NCBI RefSeq assembly: GCF_014635185.1
Contig: NZ_BMCM01000005.1
Span: 62,001 to 126,000 of the forward strand
Direction: 5' to 3'
DNA: 64,000 nucleotides
Source of the DNA: Microbacterium murale
GTDB taxonomy: Bacteria > Actinomycetota > Actinomycetes > Actinomycetales > Microbacteriaceae
Shown here: in pieces, positions 18,468-27,611 of the stretch
How positions within the stretch are numbered: position 1 is the first letter of the stretch
How the letters are laid out: the number at the start of each line of letters is the position of its first letter
Notes under the pieces: generated by a model
Databases searched by the model: none
Told to the model about the DNA's origin: nothing
Seen by the model: only the letters and a program-made list of their open reading frames with translations
Made by a program: the position numbers and the translations under genes

Positions 18468-19520
18468 CTATTCCCCGAACGGCGCACGAGTGGCGATGAC
18501 CGTCACCATGCGCTCCAGCGCGAAGATCGGATCGCGCGCAGCGCCCTTGACCTCGGCATCCGCCCGTGCGGTCGCCTGGATCGCGAGGCCCAATGAGCGC
18601 TCGTTCCACCCGTTGAGGTCACGTCTTGCCCGATCGACCTGCCAGTCCTTCATGCCCAGACGCTGGGCCAGGCTTCGGCTGGGCTCACGCTGACCGGCCA
18701 CTCGTGCCATGGTCCGCAGCTTCATGGCGAACGCCGCGACCATCGGAACGGGGTCGGCTCCGGAGTCGAGTGCGTGCCGCAGTGCGATGAGAGCTTCGCC
18801 ATAGCGGCCGGAGATCGCCGTGTCGGCGACGACGAACGCCGAGACCTCGACTCGGCCACCGTAGTACTTGGTCACCGTCTCTTCGGCGATGTCGCCGTCG
18901 ACGTCGCGGATCAGCTGCTGGCACGCTGCCGCGAGTTCGGTGAGGTCATCGGCGAACGCCGAGACGAGAGCCCTGAGCGCCGCCGGGGCGATGCGCTTCT
19001 TCGCCGCTGCGAACTCCCCCGCCGCGAAATCGACACGATCGGCGTCGCGCTTCACCGCGAGGCAGGGGATCTCGATACCCCCGCCGGTTCCGGCCCGCAG
19101 CGCGTCGAGCAGCTTCTTGGCGCGCACGCTCGCGCCCGTGTGCCGCAGCAGCACGGTCGCACCCTCCTGCGGGTTGTTCAGGTACGACACGGCCTCGTTC
19201 AGGAAGGCATCGGAGCACTTCTCCACGCCGGAGACGCGGACGAGCCTCGGCTCACCGAACAGCGAGGGCGAGGTGAGTGAGAGCAGGGTTCCGGGGGCGT
19301 AGTCGTCCGCGCGCACATCGCTGATCTCGAGCGCAGGGTCTTCGGCGCGCAGATAGTCGCGGATACCGGCGATCGCACGCTCGGCGCAGACCTCTTCGGG
19401 GCCGAACACCAGTACGAGCGGCGCCGGCCGCGGGTCGCGCCACGACACCTGCGGGATCTTCGTCGCCTTGGTACCCGTACGAGCGGCGCCGCCACGGGCT
19501 GAGGAACGAGGAGCTGCCAT
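18468..19520 (-). CDS. holA: DNA polymerase III subunit delta
   Basis: A 350-residue clamp-loader subunit. LVLVFGPEEVCAERAIAGI at the N-terminus, DDYAPGTLLSLTSPSLFGEPRLVRV, and the C-terminal LAQRLGMKDWQVDRARRDL are the family's landmarks. Delta opens the beta sliding clamp. It follows comEC with its start ten bases past the comEC stop, the common comEA-comEC-holA order in actinobacteria. It also appears to have its own leaderless promoter, whose -10 box includes the comEC stop codon. Confidence 0.95.
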   Translation of the reverse strand: MAAPRSSARGGAARTGTKATKIPQVSWRDPRPAPLVLVFGPEEVCAERAIAGIRDYLRAEDPALEISDVRADDYAPGTLLSLTSPSLFGEPRLVRVSGVEKCSDAFLNEAVSYLNNPQEGATVLLRHTGASVRAKKLLDALRAGTGGGIEIPCLAVKRDADRVDFAAGEFAAAKKRIAPAALRALVSAFADDLTELAAACQQLIRDVDGDIAEETVTKYYGGRVEVSAFVVADTAISGRYGEALIALRHALDSGADPVPMVAAFAMKLRTMARVAGQREPSRSLAQRLGMKDWQVDRARRDLNGWNERSLGLAIQATARADAEVKGAARDPIFALERMVTVIATRAPFGE

Positions 19521-19526
19521 GATCCG

Positions 19527-19532
19527 AGCTTA
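19527..19532 (-). promoter_or_regulatory. -10 box of holA overlapping the comEC stop codon
   Basis: Minus strand TAAGCT, 6 nt (CGGATC), ATG of holA. The first three bases, TAA, are the comEC stop. No ribosome binding site is visible. Confidence 0.5.
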
Positions 19533-21980
19533 CCGGGGGTCTTCGACACCGCCCGGGTCGTCAGGGGGTTCGATGGGACCGCCGGACTCGTCGGGCTCGC
19601 CGGAGTCGTCGGGCTCGCCGGCCGGCGCGGGCTCGGCAGCGCGCTCAGTCCACAGCACGAGCTCACCTGCGTCCATGCCGATCAGAATCCTGCCCTGCTG
19701 GTCGGTGCGCAGCGCGACGGCACCCGCAGCCTCCAGCAGCGCCAGCGTCTCCGCTCGAGGATGACCGTAGTCGTTGTCCACCCCGGCGCTGAAGATCGCC
19801 GCAGCAGGCCGCAGGAGGTCGTACAGCCCGGTGTCCTGATCGGCGCTGCCGTGATGCGCGACCTTCACCACCGCGTACGAGCCGCGCAGCTGGTCGCGCA
19901 GCATCCTCTGAGGCGTGGCCGAGAGGTCGCCGAGGAAGAGCGAGCGCGGCACGTCTCCCCCGTCGAACTCGAGCACCACGCTGGCGTCGTTGCCTGCCTG
20001 GAACGCGGCGGAGTCCTTCCGCGGCCAGAGCACCTTCCACGATGCCTCACCCAGCGTGCCGTGCATGCCCGTCGACGCATCGATGAGCACTGCGCCGCCG
20101 GCCTCCAGCTCACCCAGCAGACGGGTGTCCTCCGGCGAGCCGACCGGACCGTGCAGCACTGTGCCGACGCGCCCGACCACCGACGCCGCAGCACCCACAT
20201 GATCCGCGTCGAAATGCGTCAGCACCAGGAGGTCGACCCTGTTGATTCCGAGTGCGCTCAGGCATGTCGACAGCGGTTCGGTCTCCATCCCGGTGTCGAT
20301 CAGCGCCACCTGCTGCTCCGAGCGAACGACCAGCGCGTCTCCCTGGCCCACGTCGCAGGCAGCGATCGCCCAGGCTTCCGGCACCGTCGTGCCCACGAGT
20401 GGCCCAGTGAGCAGCATCCGCGCGCCGACGAGTGCGCCCGCGACGACGAGCACGACGACCGAGATGCCGCGCACGCCGCGTCGTGCGGCGATCCCGTCGA
20501 CGCTGAGGACCACGCCGATCGAGGCGCTCAGCACCGCCACCAGCAGCGCCGCCGCAATGCCGGGGATCACAGCCACCTGCGCGCCCGGCAGGCCCGCCGA
20601 CACCGTCGCGGTCGTCGAGATCCACGCCGCCGGCAGCCACGCGCATGCGGCGAGCAGATCCGCCAGCGGCGGGATCGGAGCGGCCAGGCACGCGAGCAGC
20701 CCGATCACAGTCGCGATGGGGGCCGCCGGATCGGCGATCATGTTCGCCACGATCGCGACGATCGACTGCTGCTCCGAGAACAGGGCGATGATCGGCCCGC
20801 AGACCAGTTGAGCGGAGAGCGGAATCGCGATGGCCAGCGCGAGCGGATGCGGCATCCACCTGGCGAGGCCGCGCGCGAGCGGCGGTGCGACCACGATGAG
20901 CGCTGCCGTGGCGGCCGCGGACAGGGCGAAGCCCGGCGTCGCGGACAGCCACGGGTCGGCGATGAGGATGCCGGCCACGGCGAGGCACAGCACGCCGACC
21001 CCTGCGCTGGGTCGGCCGCAGAGCACCGTCAGCATCGCGATGGCAGCCATCACCGCGGCTCTGATCACGCTCGGCTCCGGCGTGACGAGCACGACGAAGG
21101 CCGCGAGAGCGGTGAGCGCGATGACGACCCTGAGCGTCCGGCCGCCGCCGCAGAGTGCGACGAGCCAGAACACCGCACCGACCACGATCGCGCAGTTCGC
21201 CCCGCTGACCGCCGTGAGGTGGCTGAGGCCCGAGGCGAGCATGGCGTCGTCGAGTTCCTGCGTCACGGCGCGGGTGTCGCCGACCGCGAGTCCTGGCAGC
21301 AGCCCGGCACCCGGCTCCGGCAACCGAACGGCACGCTCGACGAAGTCCTCCCGCACCTGAGCCGCGACCGCGAACACTCCTTGCGCCGGAGCGACGATCT
21401 CCACCTCGGTTCCGAACATCACGAGCGCCGCGCGCTCTCCCGGATCCGTCACCATGACCTGTCCGGTGACCCGGATGACGGTGCCGAGGTCCAACCCGGC
21501 AACCCGCTCCACGCCGGTGCGGATCGGCACGTTCAGCGGATCGGGACGGCTCGGGATCCCGGCATGACTCGTCTGCGCATCGAACCACAGTCGCCCGTCG
21601 CTCCCGACAGTGGATGACGACGATATCTCCGCGTACACGTCGATCACGCGGCCGTCCAGTTCTGCCGCCGCCGTGCGTTGAGGCATCGCGAAGCCCGCCG
21701 TCATGGCGACCGCAGCCGCCGCAAGAGCCACGACCGCGAACAGGCCTCCTCGCGCCCTCGCTGCCCCATGTGATCGCGAGTCGTCGGCTGTCCGCTGCTG
21801 CGCATCTGCACGAACACGCCCGCGCACCAGCATCCCCACTGCCGCTGCACCGACCAGCCCGCCGCCGGCCGCGCACCACCACGCGACGCCGGGGAGGAAT
21901 GCGCACAGCAGCGCCGCAGCCCATACGACGGCCGCGACCGGCACGAGACGCAGGTCGCGCGCACGGATGCCGGCGCTCAC
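19530..21980 (-). CDS. comEC: Competence channel protein ComEC/Rec2
   Basis: An 816-residue membrane protein expected to carry single-stranded DNA across the cytoplasmic membrane. An N-terminal domain precedes the central Competence domain (SHLTAVSGANCAIV, then many hydrophobic helices). A C-terminal metallo-beta-lactamase-like domain has VLTHFDADHVGA and VKVAHHGSADQD. The acidic, proline/glycine-rich tail is low complexity. GTG start overlaps the comEA stop by 4 bp. Presence with comEA suggests a DNA-uptake machine, though no type IV pilus genes are in the window. Confidence 0.95.
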   Translation of the reverse strand: MSAGIRARDLRLVPVAAVVWAAALLCAFLPGVAWWCAAGGGLVGAAAVGMLVRGRVRADAQQRTADDSRSHGAARARGGLFAVVALAAAAVAMTAGFAMPQRTAAAELDGRVIDVYAEISSSSTVGSDGRLWFDAQTSHAGIPSRPDPLNVPIRTGVERVAGLDLGTVIRVTGQVMVTDPGERAALVMFGTEVEIVAPAQGVFAVAAQVREDFVERAVRLPEPGAGLLPGLAVGDTRAVTQELDDAMLASGLSHLTAVSGANCAIVVGAVFWLVALCGGGRTLRVVIALTALAAFVVLVTPEPSVIRAAVMAAIAMLTVLCGRPSAGVGVLCLAVAGILIADPWLSATPGFALSAAATAALIVVAPPLARGLARWMPHPLALAIAIPLSAQLVCGPIIALFSEQQSIVAIVANMIADPAAPIATVIGLLACLAAPIPPLADLLAACAWLPAAWISTTATVSAGLPGAQVAVIPGIAAALLVAVLSASIGVVLSVDGIAARRGVRGISVVVLVVAGALVGARMLLTGPLVGTTVPEAWAIAACDVGQGDALVVRSEQQVALIDTGMETEPLSTCLSALGINRVDLLVLTHFDADHVGAAASVVGRVGTVLHGPVGSPEDTRLLGELEAGGAVLIDASTGMHGTLGEASWKVLWPRKDSAAFQAGNDASVVLEFDGGDVPRSLFLGDLSATPQRMLRDQLRGSYAVVKVAHHGSADQDTGLYDLLRPAAAIFSAGVDNDYGHPRAETLALLEAAGAVALRTDQQGRILIGMDAGELVLWTERAAEPAPAGEPDDSGEPDESGGPIEPPDDPGGVEDPR

Positions 21981-22597
21981 ACCCGCACCAGTTCCGCGAG
22001 CCCGGCGAGCAGCTTCTCGCCGATGCCCGGAACGGCGAGCAGGTCGTCAACCGACTGGAAGCGGCCGTTCGTGTCGCGCCATTCGATGATCCGCTGCGCC
22101 AATGCCGGTCCGATGCGCGGGAGGGTCTCGAGGGCCGCCTGATCGGCGTTGTTCAAGTCGATCAGGCCGTCGCCCTGGGGCGTCGTCGCGCTGTCGTCCC
22201 CGGCCGCGCCGACCACTGGCACGATCAGCTGTTCGCCGTCACTGAGCGGCCGCGCGAGGTTGACGGACTGAAGATCGGCATCGTCGAGGGTCCCCCCTGC
22301 CGCAGCGAGGGCGTCGACGACACGTGCATCGACCTCCAGCATGTAGAGCCCGGGGTGCTCGACCTGGCCGAGCACATGCACATACAGTTCGCCGGCGACC
22401 GCGACGTCGTCCGATGTCTCCGCCAGTGGCACGGTCTGCACCGGCTGCGCCTGTCCGCGCATGATGCCGAGTCCGACCGCGGCGGACAGCACGACGAGTC
22501 CGAGCACGACGGCCGCGCCGACGCTCAGTCGTAGCCGGGAGCGCGCCGCGGGCGCAGAGGCCTTCGAGGGCGCGGACTCCTTCTCAGTCGCTGGCAC
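21977..22597 (-). CDS. comEA: Competence DNA receptor ComEA
   Basis: A 206-residue protein with one N-terminal membrane anchor (VVLGLVVLSAAVGLGIM), a SLBB-type segment (VHVLGQVEHPGLYML) and a C-terminal helix-hairpin-helix DNA-binding region (IDLNNADQAALETLPRIGPA, then VPGIGEKLLAGLAELV). It binds incoming double-stranded DNA outside the membrane and feeds ComEC. GTG start, 6 nt after a -10 box. Confidence 0.95.
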   Translation of the reverse strand: MPATEKESAPSKASAPAARSRLRLSVGAAVVLGLVVLSAAVGLGIMRGQAQPVQTVPLAETSDDVAVAGELYVHVLGQVEHPGLYMLEVDARVVDALAAAGGTLDDADLQSVNLARPLSDGEQLIVPVVGAAGDDSATTPQGDGLIDLNNADQAALETLPRIGPALAQRIIEWRDTNGRFQSVDDLLAVPGIGEKLLAGLAELVRV

Positions 22598-22603
22598 CCG
22601 CCC

Positions 22604-22609
22604 ACGCTA
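22604..22609 (-). promoter_or_regulatory. -10 box of comEA-comEC (leaderless)
   Basis: Minus strand TAGCGT, 6 nt (GGGCGG), GTG of comEA. No ribosome binding site at normal spacing. Confidence 0.5.
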
Positions 22610-22722
22610 GGCGGCTGGGTGCACGCGCGGATGCCGGAATCCCGATATCCGTGGACAAGTCACGCCGGTCCACGCCGGTGCAGAGAGACTGCACACACGA
22701 CTGGCGACGTCGTCGGAGTGAC

Positions 22723-22776
22723 GAAAGGAGCTTTCCGCCGGTTATGAGCGCCCATAACCGACAAAAAGCTCCTTTC
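22723..22776. repeat. 54-bp palindromic hairpin element between leuS and comEA
   Basis: Plus strand: outer arms GAAAGGAGCTTT (22723-22734) and AAAGCTCCTTTC (22765-22776), a 4/4 internal loop, inner arms CGGTTATG (22739-22746) and CATAACCG (22753-22760), and a 6-nt apical loop. All arms pair perfectly. It lacks a T-run on the minus-strand exit side, so it is not an obvious terminator for leuS. The surrounding 218-bp gap also has two smaller hairpins (near 22653-22675 and 22679-22695). Confidence 0.8.
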
Positions 22777-22815
22777 AGCGTCTCGAACGAGCACCGCCGT
22801 GACGAAATCGGCGCC

Positions 22816-25434
22816 TCAGCCCTTGACGGCGAAGCTCACGATCTTGGGAGCACGCACGATGACCCGCACGATCTCCTTGTCGCCGAGTGCACGGATGACG
22901 CGTTCGTCAGCGCGCGCGAGCGCCTCGAGGTCGGCCTCGCTGATGCGGGCCGGCACCTCGAGCTGCGCGCGCACCTTGCCGCCGATCTGCACGACCGCGG
23001 TGACCGAGTCCTCCACGAGCAGCGCCGGATCTGCCTGACGCCAGGCGACCAGTCCGACAGAGGGCTCGTGCCCGAGGATCTCCCACATCTCCTCCGCGGT
23101 GTGCGGAGCGATGAGATCGAGCATCACCGCGATCGTCTCGGTGGCCTCGCGCACGGCAGGATCCGCAGCGCCGGCACCGGAATCGATCGTCTTGCGGGTG
23201 AGGTTCACAAGCTCCATGAGACGCGCGACGAGCACGTTGAACTTGGTGTGCTCGACGAGCGACGGAGCGTCGGCGAGCAGGCGGTGCGTACCGCGACGCA
23301 ACGCGGCATCCCCACCCTTGAACAGCACATCGACGGGGCTCGCGACGTCGTGGCTCAGGCGCAGCGCACGCGCGAGGAACTTCTGGGCGCCTGTCATCGA
23401 GACGTCGGCCCAGTCCTTGTCGTCCTCCACAGGACCGGCGAATGCGAGACCAACGCGCAGTGCGTCGGCGCCGAACTTGTCGAGCTCCTCCTGGAAGAGC
23501 ACGAGGTTGCCCTTGCTCTTCGACATCTTCGCGCCGTCGAGGATGACCATGCCCTGGTTGATCAGGCTGCTGAACGGCTCGGTGAAGTCGATCAGGCCGA
23601 TGTCGAAGAGCACCTTGGTGATGAAACGCGCGTACAGCAGGTGCAGGATCGCGTGTTCGACCCCGCCGATGTACGAGTCGACCGGTGCCCAGCGGGCGGC
23701 TTCCTTCGGGTCGAACGCGAACTGATCGCTGTTCGGCGAGAGGAAACGCAGGAAGTACCAGGAGCTGTCCACGAACGTGTCCATGGTGTCCGGGTCGCGC
23801 AGCACCGGGTCTCCGCTCGCGGGGTCGACCGTGCGCACCCACGACTCGGCGGCGCCGAGCGGCGACGCGCCCTTCGGGGAGAGATCGAGACCCTCGACGC
23901 TCGGCAGCTTCACTGGCAGCTGGTCCTCGGCGACGGGGATGATCCTGCCGTCTTCGGCGTGCAGCATCGGGATCGGCGTGCCCCAGAACCGCTGGCGCGA
24001 GATCAGCCAGTCGCGCAGGCGATAGTTCTTCGCGGCACGCCCGGTGCCATTCGCGGTCAGCTGCTCAATCGCACGTGCGACGGCGTTGCGCTTGGAGAGA
24101 CCGTTCAGGTCGCCCGAGTTGATCATGCGTCCGTCGCCACCCAGAGCGATTCCGGTCACGGACGGATGATGGTCGTCGAGGCTGGGCAGCGTGTCGATCG
24201 GCACGCCCTCCTCATCGACCTCGATCACAGGCATGGCGCCGGTGATCGGCGCCGTCGTGTCGACGACGACCTTGACCGGCAGGTCGAAGGCGCGCGCGAA
24301 GTCGAGGTCGCGCTGATCGTGGGCGGGAACCGCCATCACGGCCCCGTGACCGTAGTCGGCCAGCACGTAGTCGGCAGCCCAGATCGGCAGCTTCTCGCCG
24401 TTGACGGGGTTGATCGCGTAGCGCTCCAGGAACACGCCGGTCTTCGGCCGGTCAGTGGCCTGCCGATCGATGTCGGTGGTCTTCTGCACCTTCGCCAGAT
24501 ACTCCGCGAAGCGCTCGCGCACATCGGCCGGAGCATCCGCCACCAGCTCTGAGGCGAGCTCGGCATCCGGCGCCACGACGAAGAACGTCGCACCGTGCAG
24601 AGTGTCGGGGCGCGTGGAGAACACCGTCACCGGCTCTTCGCGGCCCTCGATCGCGAAGTCGACGTCCGCACCGATGGATCGGCCGATCCAGTTGCGCTGC
24701 ATCTGCAGCACCTTGTGCGGCCACGATCCCTCGAGCTGGTTCAGATCATCCAGCAGACGATCTGCGTAGTCGGTGATCTTGAAGTACCACTGCGTCAGCT
24801 TCTTCTTGATGACCTCGGCGCCGCAGCGCTCACAGCGTCCGTCGACGACCTGCTCGTTCGCGAGCACGGTCTGGTCGTTCGGGCACCAGTTGACCGGGCT
24901 CTTCTTGCGGTACGCCAGGCCCCGCTCGTGCAGCTTGAGGAACAGCCACTGGTTCCACTGGTAGTACTCGGGGTCGGAGGTGTGCAGCTCGCGCGTCCAG
25001 TCGAACGAGACGCCGTAGGCCTTGAAGCCCTCCTTCTGCTGGGCGATGTTCTGGTACGTCCACTCCCGCGGGTCGGCACCGCGGCGGATGGCGGCGTTCT
25101 CGGCCGGCAGTCCGAACGAATCCCAGCCGATCGGGTTGAGCACGTTGTGCCCACGGTGACGCCAGAAGCGCGCCACGATGTCGGAGTAGAGGTAGTTCTC
25201 GGCGTGCCCCATGTGCAGGTCGCCGGAGGGATACGGGAACATCGCCAGCACGTACTTGCGCGGCCGGCTGTCTGCCGCGCCTCCTGCGAGGAACGTCTCG
25301 TCATCCGCCCAGTACTTCTGCCATTTGGCTTGGATGGCGTGCGCCGACGACGACTCGTCGACGGGCTCGGTGGAGGACGACAGATATTCAGACAACGAAC
25401 GGCCAATCTCAGGAAGCGGACTGCGCAGATTCAT
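22816..25434 (-). CDS. leuS: Leucyl-tRNA synthetase
   Basis: An 872-residue class Ia synthetase charging tRNA-Leu. The HIGH motif is HMGH in [14 protein letters not shown] (about residue 73), and KMSKS is exact in [11 protein letters not shown] (about 634). A CP1 editing domain ([15 protein letters not shown]) and the leucine-specific zinc ribbon CERCG with CPND are present. The start is uncertain: ATG at 25434 is used, but TTG at 25452 (8 nt after a TATCCT box) and TTG near 25392 are alternatives, since homology begins only around [11 protein letters not shown]. Full-length. Confidence 0.96.
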   Translation of the reverse strand: MNLRSPLPEIGRSLSEYLSSSTEPVDESSSAHAIQAKWQKYWADDETFLAGGAADSRPRKYVLAMFPYPSGDLHMGHAENYLYSDIVARFWRHRGHNVLNPIGWDSFGLPAENAAIRRGADPREWTYQNIAQQKEGFKAYGVSFDWTRELHTSDPEYYQWNQWLFLKLHERGLAYRKKSPVNWCPNDQTVLANEQVVDGRCERCGAEVIKKKLTQWYFKITDYADRLLDDLNQLEGSWPHKVLQMQRNWIGRSIGADVDFAIEGREEPVTVFSTRPDTLHGATFFVVAPDAELASELVADAPADVRERFAEYLAKVQKTTDIDRQATDRPKTGVFLERYAINPVNGEKLPIWAADYVLADYGHGAVMAVPAHDQRDLDFARAFDLPVKVVVDTTAPITGAMPVIEVDEEGVPIDTLPSLDDHHPSVTGIALGGDGRMINSGDLNGLSKRNAVARAIEQLTANGTGRAAKNYRLRDWLISRQRFWGTPIPMLHAEDGRIIPVAEDQLPVKLPSVEGLDLSPKGASPLGAAESWVRTVDPASGDPVLRDPDTMDTFVDSSWYFLRFLSPNSDQFAFDPKEAARWAPVDSYIGGVEHAILHLLYARFITKVLFDIGLIDFTEPFSSLINQGMVILDGAKMSKSKGNLVLFQEELDKFGADALRVGLAFAGPVEDDKDWADVSMTGAQKFLARALRLSHDVASPVDVLFKGGDAALRRGTHRLLADAPSLVEHTKFNVLVARLMELVNLTRKTIDSGAGAADPAVREATETIAVMLDLIAPHTAEEMWEILGHEPSVGLVAWRQADPALLVEDSVTAVVQIGGKVRAQLEVPARISEADLEALARADERVIRALGDKEIVRVIVRAPKIVSFAVKG

Positions 25435-25474
25435 TCGAACCGCACAAGTCAAGAACTTCCAGGATATCGGATCC

Positions 25475-26881
25475 CTACGAGCGCCAGGCTTCCGGGATAT
25501 CCGCGCCCAGCGCAGCCAGCGGCGCCCTCGCCTTGGTCGCCACCTCCTCGACTTCGGCCGCTGCCACGGAGCCCCACGTGATTCCGCCTCCGGCGCCGAT
25601 CACGGCGTGTTCGCCGTCGATCAGGATGCTGCGGATCACCATCGCCAGGTCCAGTGCGCCGTCCACTCCGACGTAGCCGAAGCAGCCGCTGTACACGCCG
25701 CGGGCCGCGCCGCCCTCCAGCTCGTGCAGCAGCGTCATCGCGGAGAGCTTGGGAGCGCCGGTCATGCTGCCGGCCGGGAAGGCGGCGTCCCACAGTCGCC
25801 GAACGGTGAGGCCGGAGGCGGCCTGCCCGCTCACGGTGCTGACGAGCTGGTGCACGGCCGGGTACGACTCGATCTCCCAAAGTCCGTCGACACGGATACT
25901 CCCGGGCACGCACACGCGCGAGAGGTCGTTGCGCATGAGGTCGACGATCATGACGTTCTCGGCGCGCTCCTTGTTGCTGGCGAGCAGCTCCGCGGCGAGC
26001 GCGGCATCGGAGGCCGGATCGGCGCCGCGCGGACGTGTGCCCTTGATGGGCCGGGTGCGGATGCGACCGCCGGATGCGTGCAGGAGCGTCTCTGGACTCG
26101 CACTGAGGAGGGCTCTGCCCGCGATCCGCACGAATCCGCCGTGGTGCGCGGGCGTCGCCGACCGCAACCGCAGGTACGTCTCGATCTCGTCGTGCGGTCC
26201 GTCGACCTCGAACCGGGTGGTGAGGCACAGCTGATACGCGGTCCCCGCACGGATGGCGTCACGGCAGCGCTGGATGAGGGTGGCGTACTCGTCTGGGGTG
26301 TGGCGGGCGGATGCTGTGCGGTGGAGGGTCGCTTCGACTCGCGGAGACCCGTGCTGAGCGAGCGACAGCGAGTCGAAGTGTCGCTCAACGCGTTTCGTCT
26401 CGCTCCGCTCGCTCAACGACCCGCGGGGGTTCCTCCGCTCGCTCAACGACCCGCGGGGGGCACTCCGCTCGCTCAACGACCCGAGAGGGGCCGCCAGGCT
26501 CTCTCCCAGCTCCCAGACCGCGCCAGTCGCGTGATCGATGGCCACGGCTGAGGTCACTCGCAGCCAGGCCGGCCCGCCCTCCGAGGGCGCGGCAGGCGCC
26601 CCGGCCACGGTCGCACCCGACTCGTAGTCCAACCACCCGACCCAGCCACCTCTGAAGGGCGGCTCGCCCGCAACGGCATCGGCGACGGAGTCGAGCCGCA
26701 CATCCCCCGGGCCGCGAGCGTCGCGCTCCCCCACCCCGAGCACGCTCCAGCCCTGTGCAGCCTCGGCTCCGGCATCCAACCAGAAGACGTCCTCGTACCC
26801 CGCCGCGAGCGTCCGGAACAGCGCCTCGGCGTCCACGGATGCGGCCGTACGGCGAAGCTCGAGCGGAGGGTGGCGCGTCAC
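25475..26881 (-). CDS. pabB: Aminodeoxychorismate synthase component I with an in-frame repeat insertion
   Basis: A 468-residue chorismate-utilising enzyme of folate synthesis. PIKGTRPRG (about residue 279) has the Lys that marks PabB; TrpE has Ala there. [27 protein letters not shown] and [10 protein letters not shown] complete the active site. Residues about 130-183, in the linker between the N-terminal and chorismate-binding domains, are encoded by a copy of the dispersed repeat and include three decapeptides with RGSLSER cores. The GTG at 26881 is chosen because TACGCT lies 6 nt before it; GTG at 26887 is the alternative. Function is probably intact because all catalytic motifs remain. 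No glutaminase partner is adjacent. Confidence 0.9.
   Translation of the reverse strand: MTRHPPLELRRTAASVDAEALFRTLAAGYEDVFWLDAGAEAAQGWSVLGVGERDARGPGDVRLDSVADAVAGEPPFRGGWVGWLDYESGATVAGAPAAPSEGGPAWLRVTSAVAIDHATGAVWELGESLAAPLGSLSERSAPRGSLSERRNPRGSLSERSETKRVERHFDSLSLAQHGSPRVEATLHRTASARHTPDEYATLIQRCRDAIRAGTAYQLCLTTRFEVDGPHDEIETYLRLRSATPAHHGGFVRIAGRALLSASPETLLHASGGRIRTRPIKGTRPRGADPASDAALAAELLASNKERAENVMIVDLMRNDLSRVCVPGSIRVDGLWEIESYPAVHQLVSTVSGQAASGLTVRRLWDAAFPAGSMTGAPKLSAMTLLHELEGGAARGVYSGCFGYVGVDGALDLAMVIRSILIDGEHAVIGAGGGITWGSVAAAEVEEVATKARAPLAALGADIPEAWRS
26332..26490. repeat. Dispersed repeat copy with 3 x 30-bp tandem units inside pabB
   Basis: From 26401 to 26490 three consecutive 30-bp units share CTCCGCTCGCTCAACGACCC at the same phase; 30 bp is 10 codons, so the frame is kept. 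26392-26420 matches, inverted and with one mismatch, the 29-bp core of the repeats flanking the GIY-YIG gene. A hairpin with 11-bp arms (CTTCGACTCGC at 26332-26342, GCGAGTCGAAG at 26368-26378) lies next to it. Confidence 0.9.
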
Positions 26882-26887
26882 CCTCAC

Positions 26888-26893
26888 AGCGTA
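26888..26893 (-). promoter_or_regulatory. -10 box of pabB (leaderless)
   Basis: Minus strand TACGCT, 6 nt (GTGAGG), GTG of pabB at 26881. It decides between the two in-frame GTG codons. Confidence 0.5.
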
Positions 26894-26910
26894 CGGCGCG
26901 CCGGAGCACG

Positions 26911-26916
26911 TATTCT
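26911..26916 (+). promoter_or_regulatory. -10 box of the DedA gene (leaderless)
   Basis: TATTCT, 7 nt, GTG (26924). It is divergent from the pabB promoter; the two -10 boxes are only 17 bp apart. Confidence 0.5.
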
Positions 26917-26923
26917 CGTGTGC

Positions 26924-27607
26924 GTGGACGACATCCTGCTGTGGATCCTCGACGCCGTGCAGGCGGTGGATCCGATCGCCCGCACGCTCATCGCCGGTCT
27001 CGCGGTGATGCTGGAAACCAGCATCCTGATCGGCCTCATCGTCCCCGGCGACACGATCGTCATCATCGCCTCCATGGGAGTCGAGGGCCTGGTCGAGACG
27101 ATCGCCATGGTGATCGCGGTCGTGGTGGGCGCACTGATCGGCGAGAGCATCGGGTTCTGGCTCGGCCGCTGGCTCGGCCCGCGCATCCGCCGATCCTGGA
27201 TCGGCCGCCGAATCGGCGAGGCGCACTGGGAACGCGCCGAGCGGTATCTGCAGCGCCGAGGCGGAGTCGCGATCTTCCTCTCCCGGTTCCTGCCGGTCCT
27301 GCATTCGCTCGTGCCCCTCACGGTGGGGATGAGCGCGTACTCCTACCGGCGCTTCCTGGCGTGGACCGCACCCGCGTGCCTCATCTGGGCGACCGCCTAC
27401 GTCAGCGTCACATCCCTCGCGGCAGGCAGCTTCCGCGACCTCGTCGACCGGGTGCACTTCGCCGGTTACATCTTCGTCGGCATCATCGTGGCGTTCCTGC
27501 TTCTGATCTTCATCGGCAAGAAGCTGCTCACGCGGTGGGAGAGCCGTCACATGCACGTCATCGTCGACGAGGCAGATGAGGACGCCGCTTCGGGCATGAA
27601 AGACTGA
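26924..27607 (+). CDS. DedA-family membrane protein
   Basis: A 227-residue polytopic protein of the DedA/SNARE-associated (VTT) family. Landmarks are ETSILIGLIVPGDTIVI, GALIGESIGFWLGRWLG and RFLPVLHSLVPLTVGMSAYS, the last with the conserved Arg-Phe-x-Pro. DedA proteins are linked to undecaprenyl-phosphate or phospholipid flipping and to envelope homeostasis. The GTG start at 26924 is set by the -10 box; longer frames run into pabB. The App1 gene follows within 4 bp. Confidence 0.88.
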   Translation: MDDILLWILDAVQAVDPIARTLIAGLAVMLETSILIGLIVPGDTIVIIASMGVEGLVETIAMVIAVVVGALIGESIGFWLGRWLGPRIRRSWIGRRIGEAHWERAERYLQRRGGVAIFLSRFLPVLHSLVPLTVGMSAYSYRRFLAWTAPACLIWATAYVSVTSLAAGSFRDLVDRVHFAGYIFVGIIVAFLLLIFIGKKLLTRWESRHMHVIVDEADEDAASGMKD

Positions 27608-27611
27608 GGTG

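Noticed and set aside
19761-21617. 618-codon plus-strand frame inside comEC
   Set aside because: Antisense shadow of comEC with extremely Arg/His-rich composition and no recognisable domain.
25475-26881. trpE instead of pabB
   Set aside because: The PIKGT motif has the lysine characteristic of aminodeoxychorismate synthase; anthranilate synthases have PIAGT.
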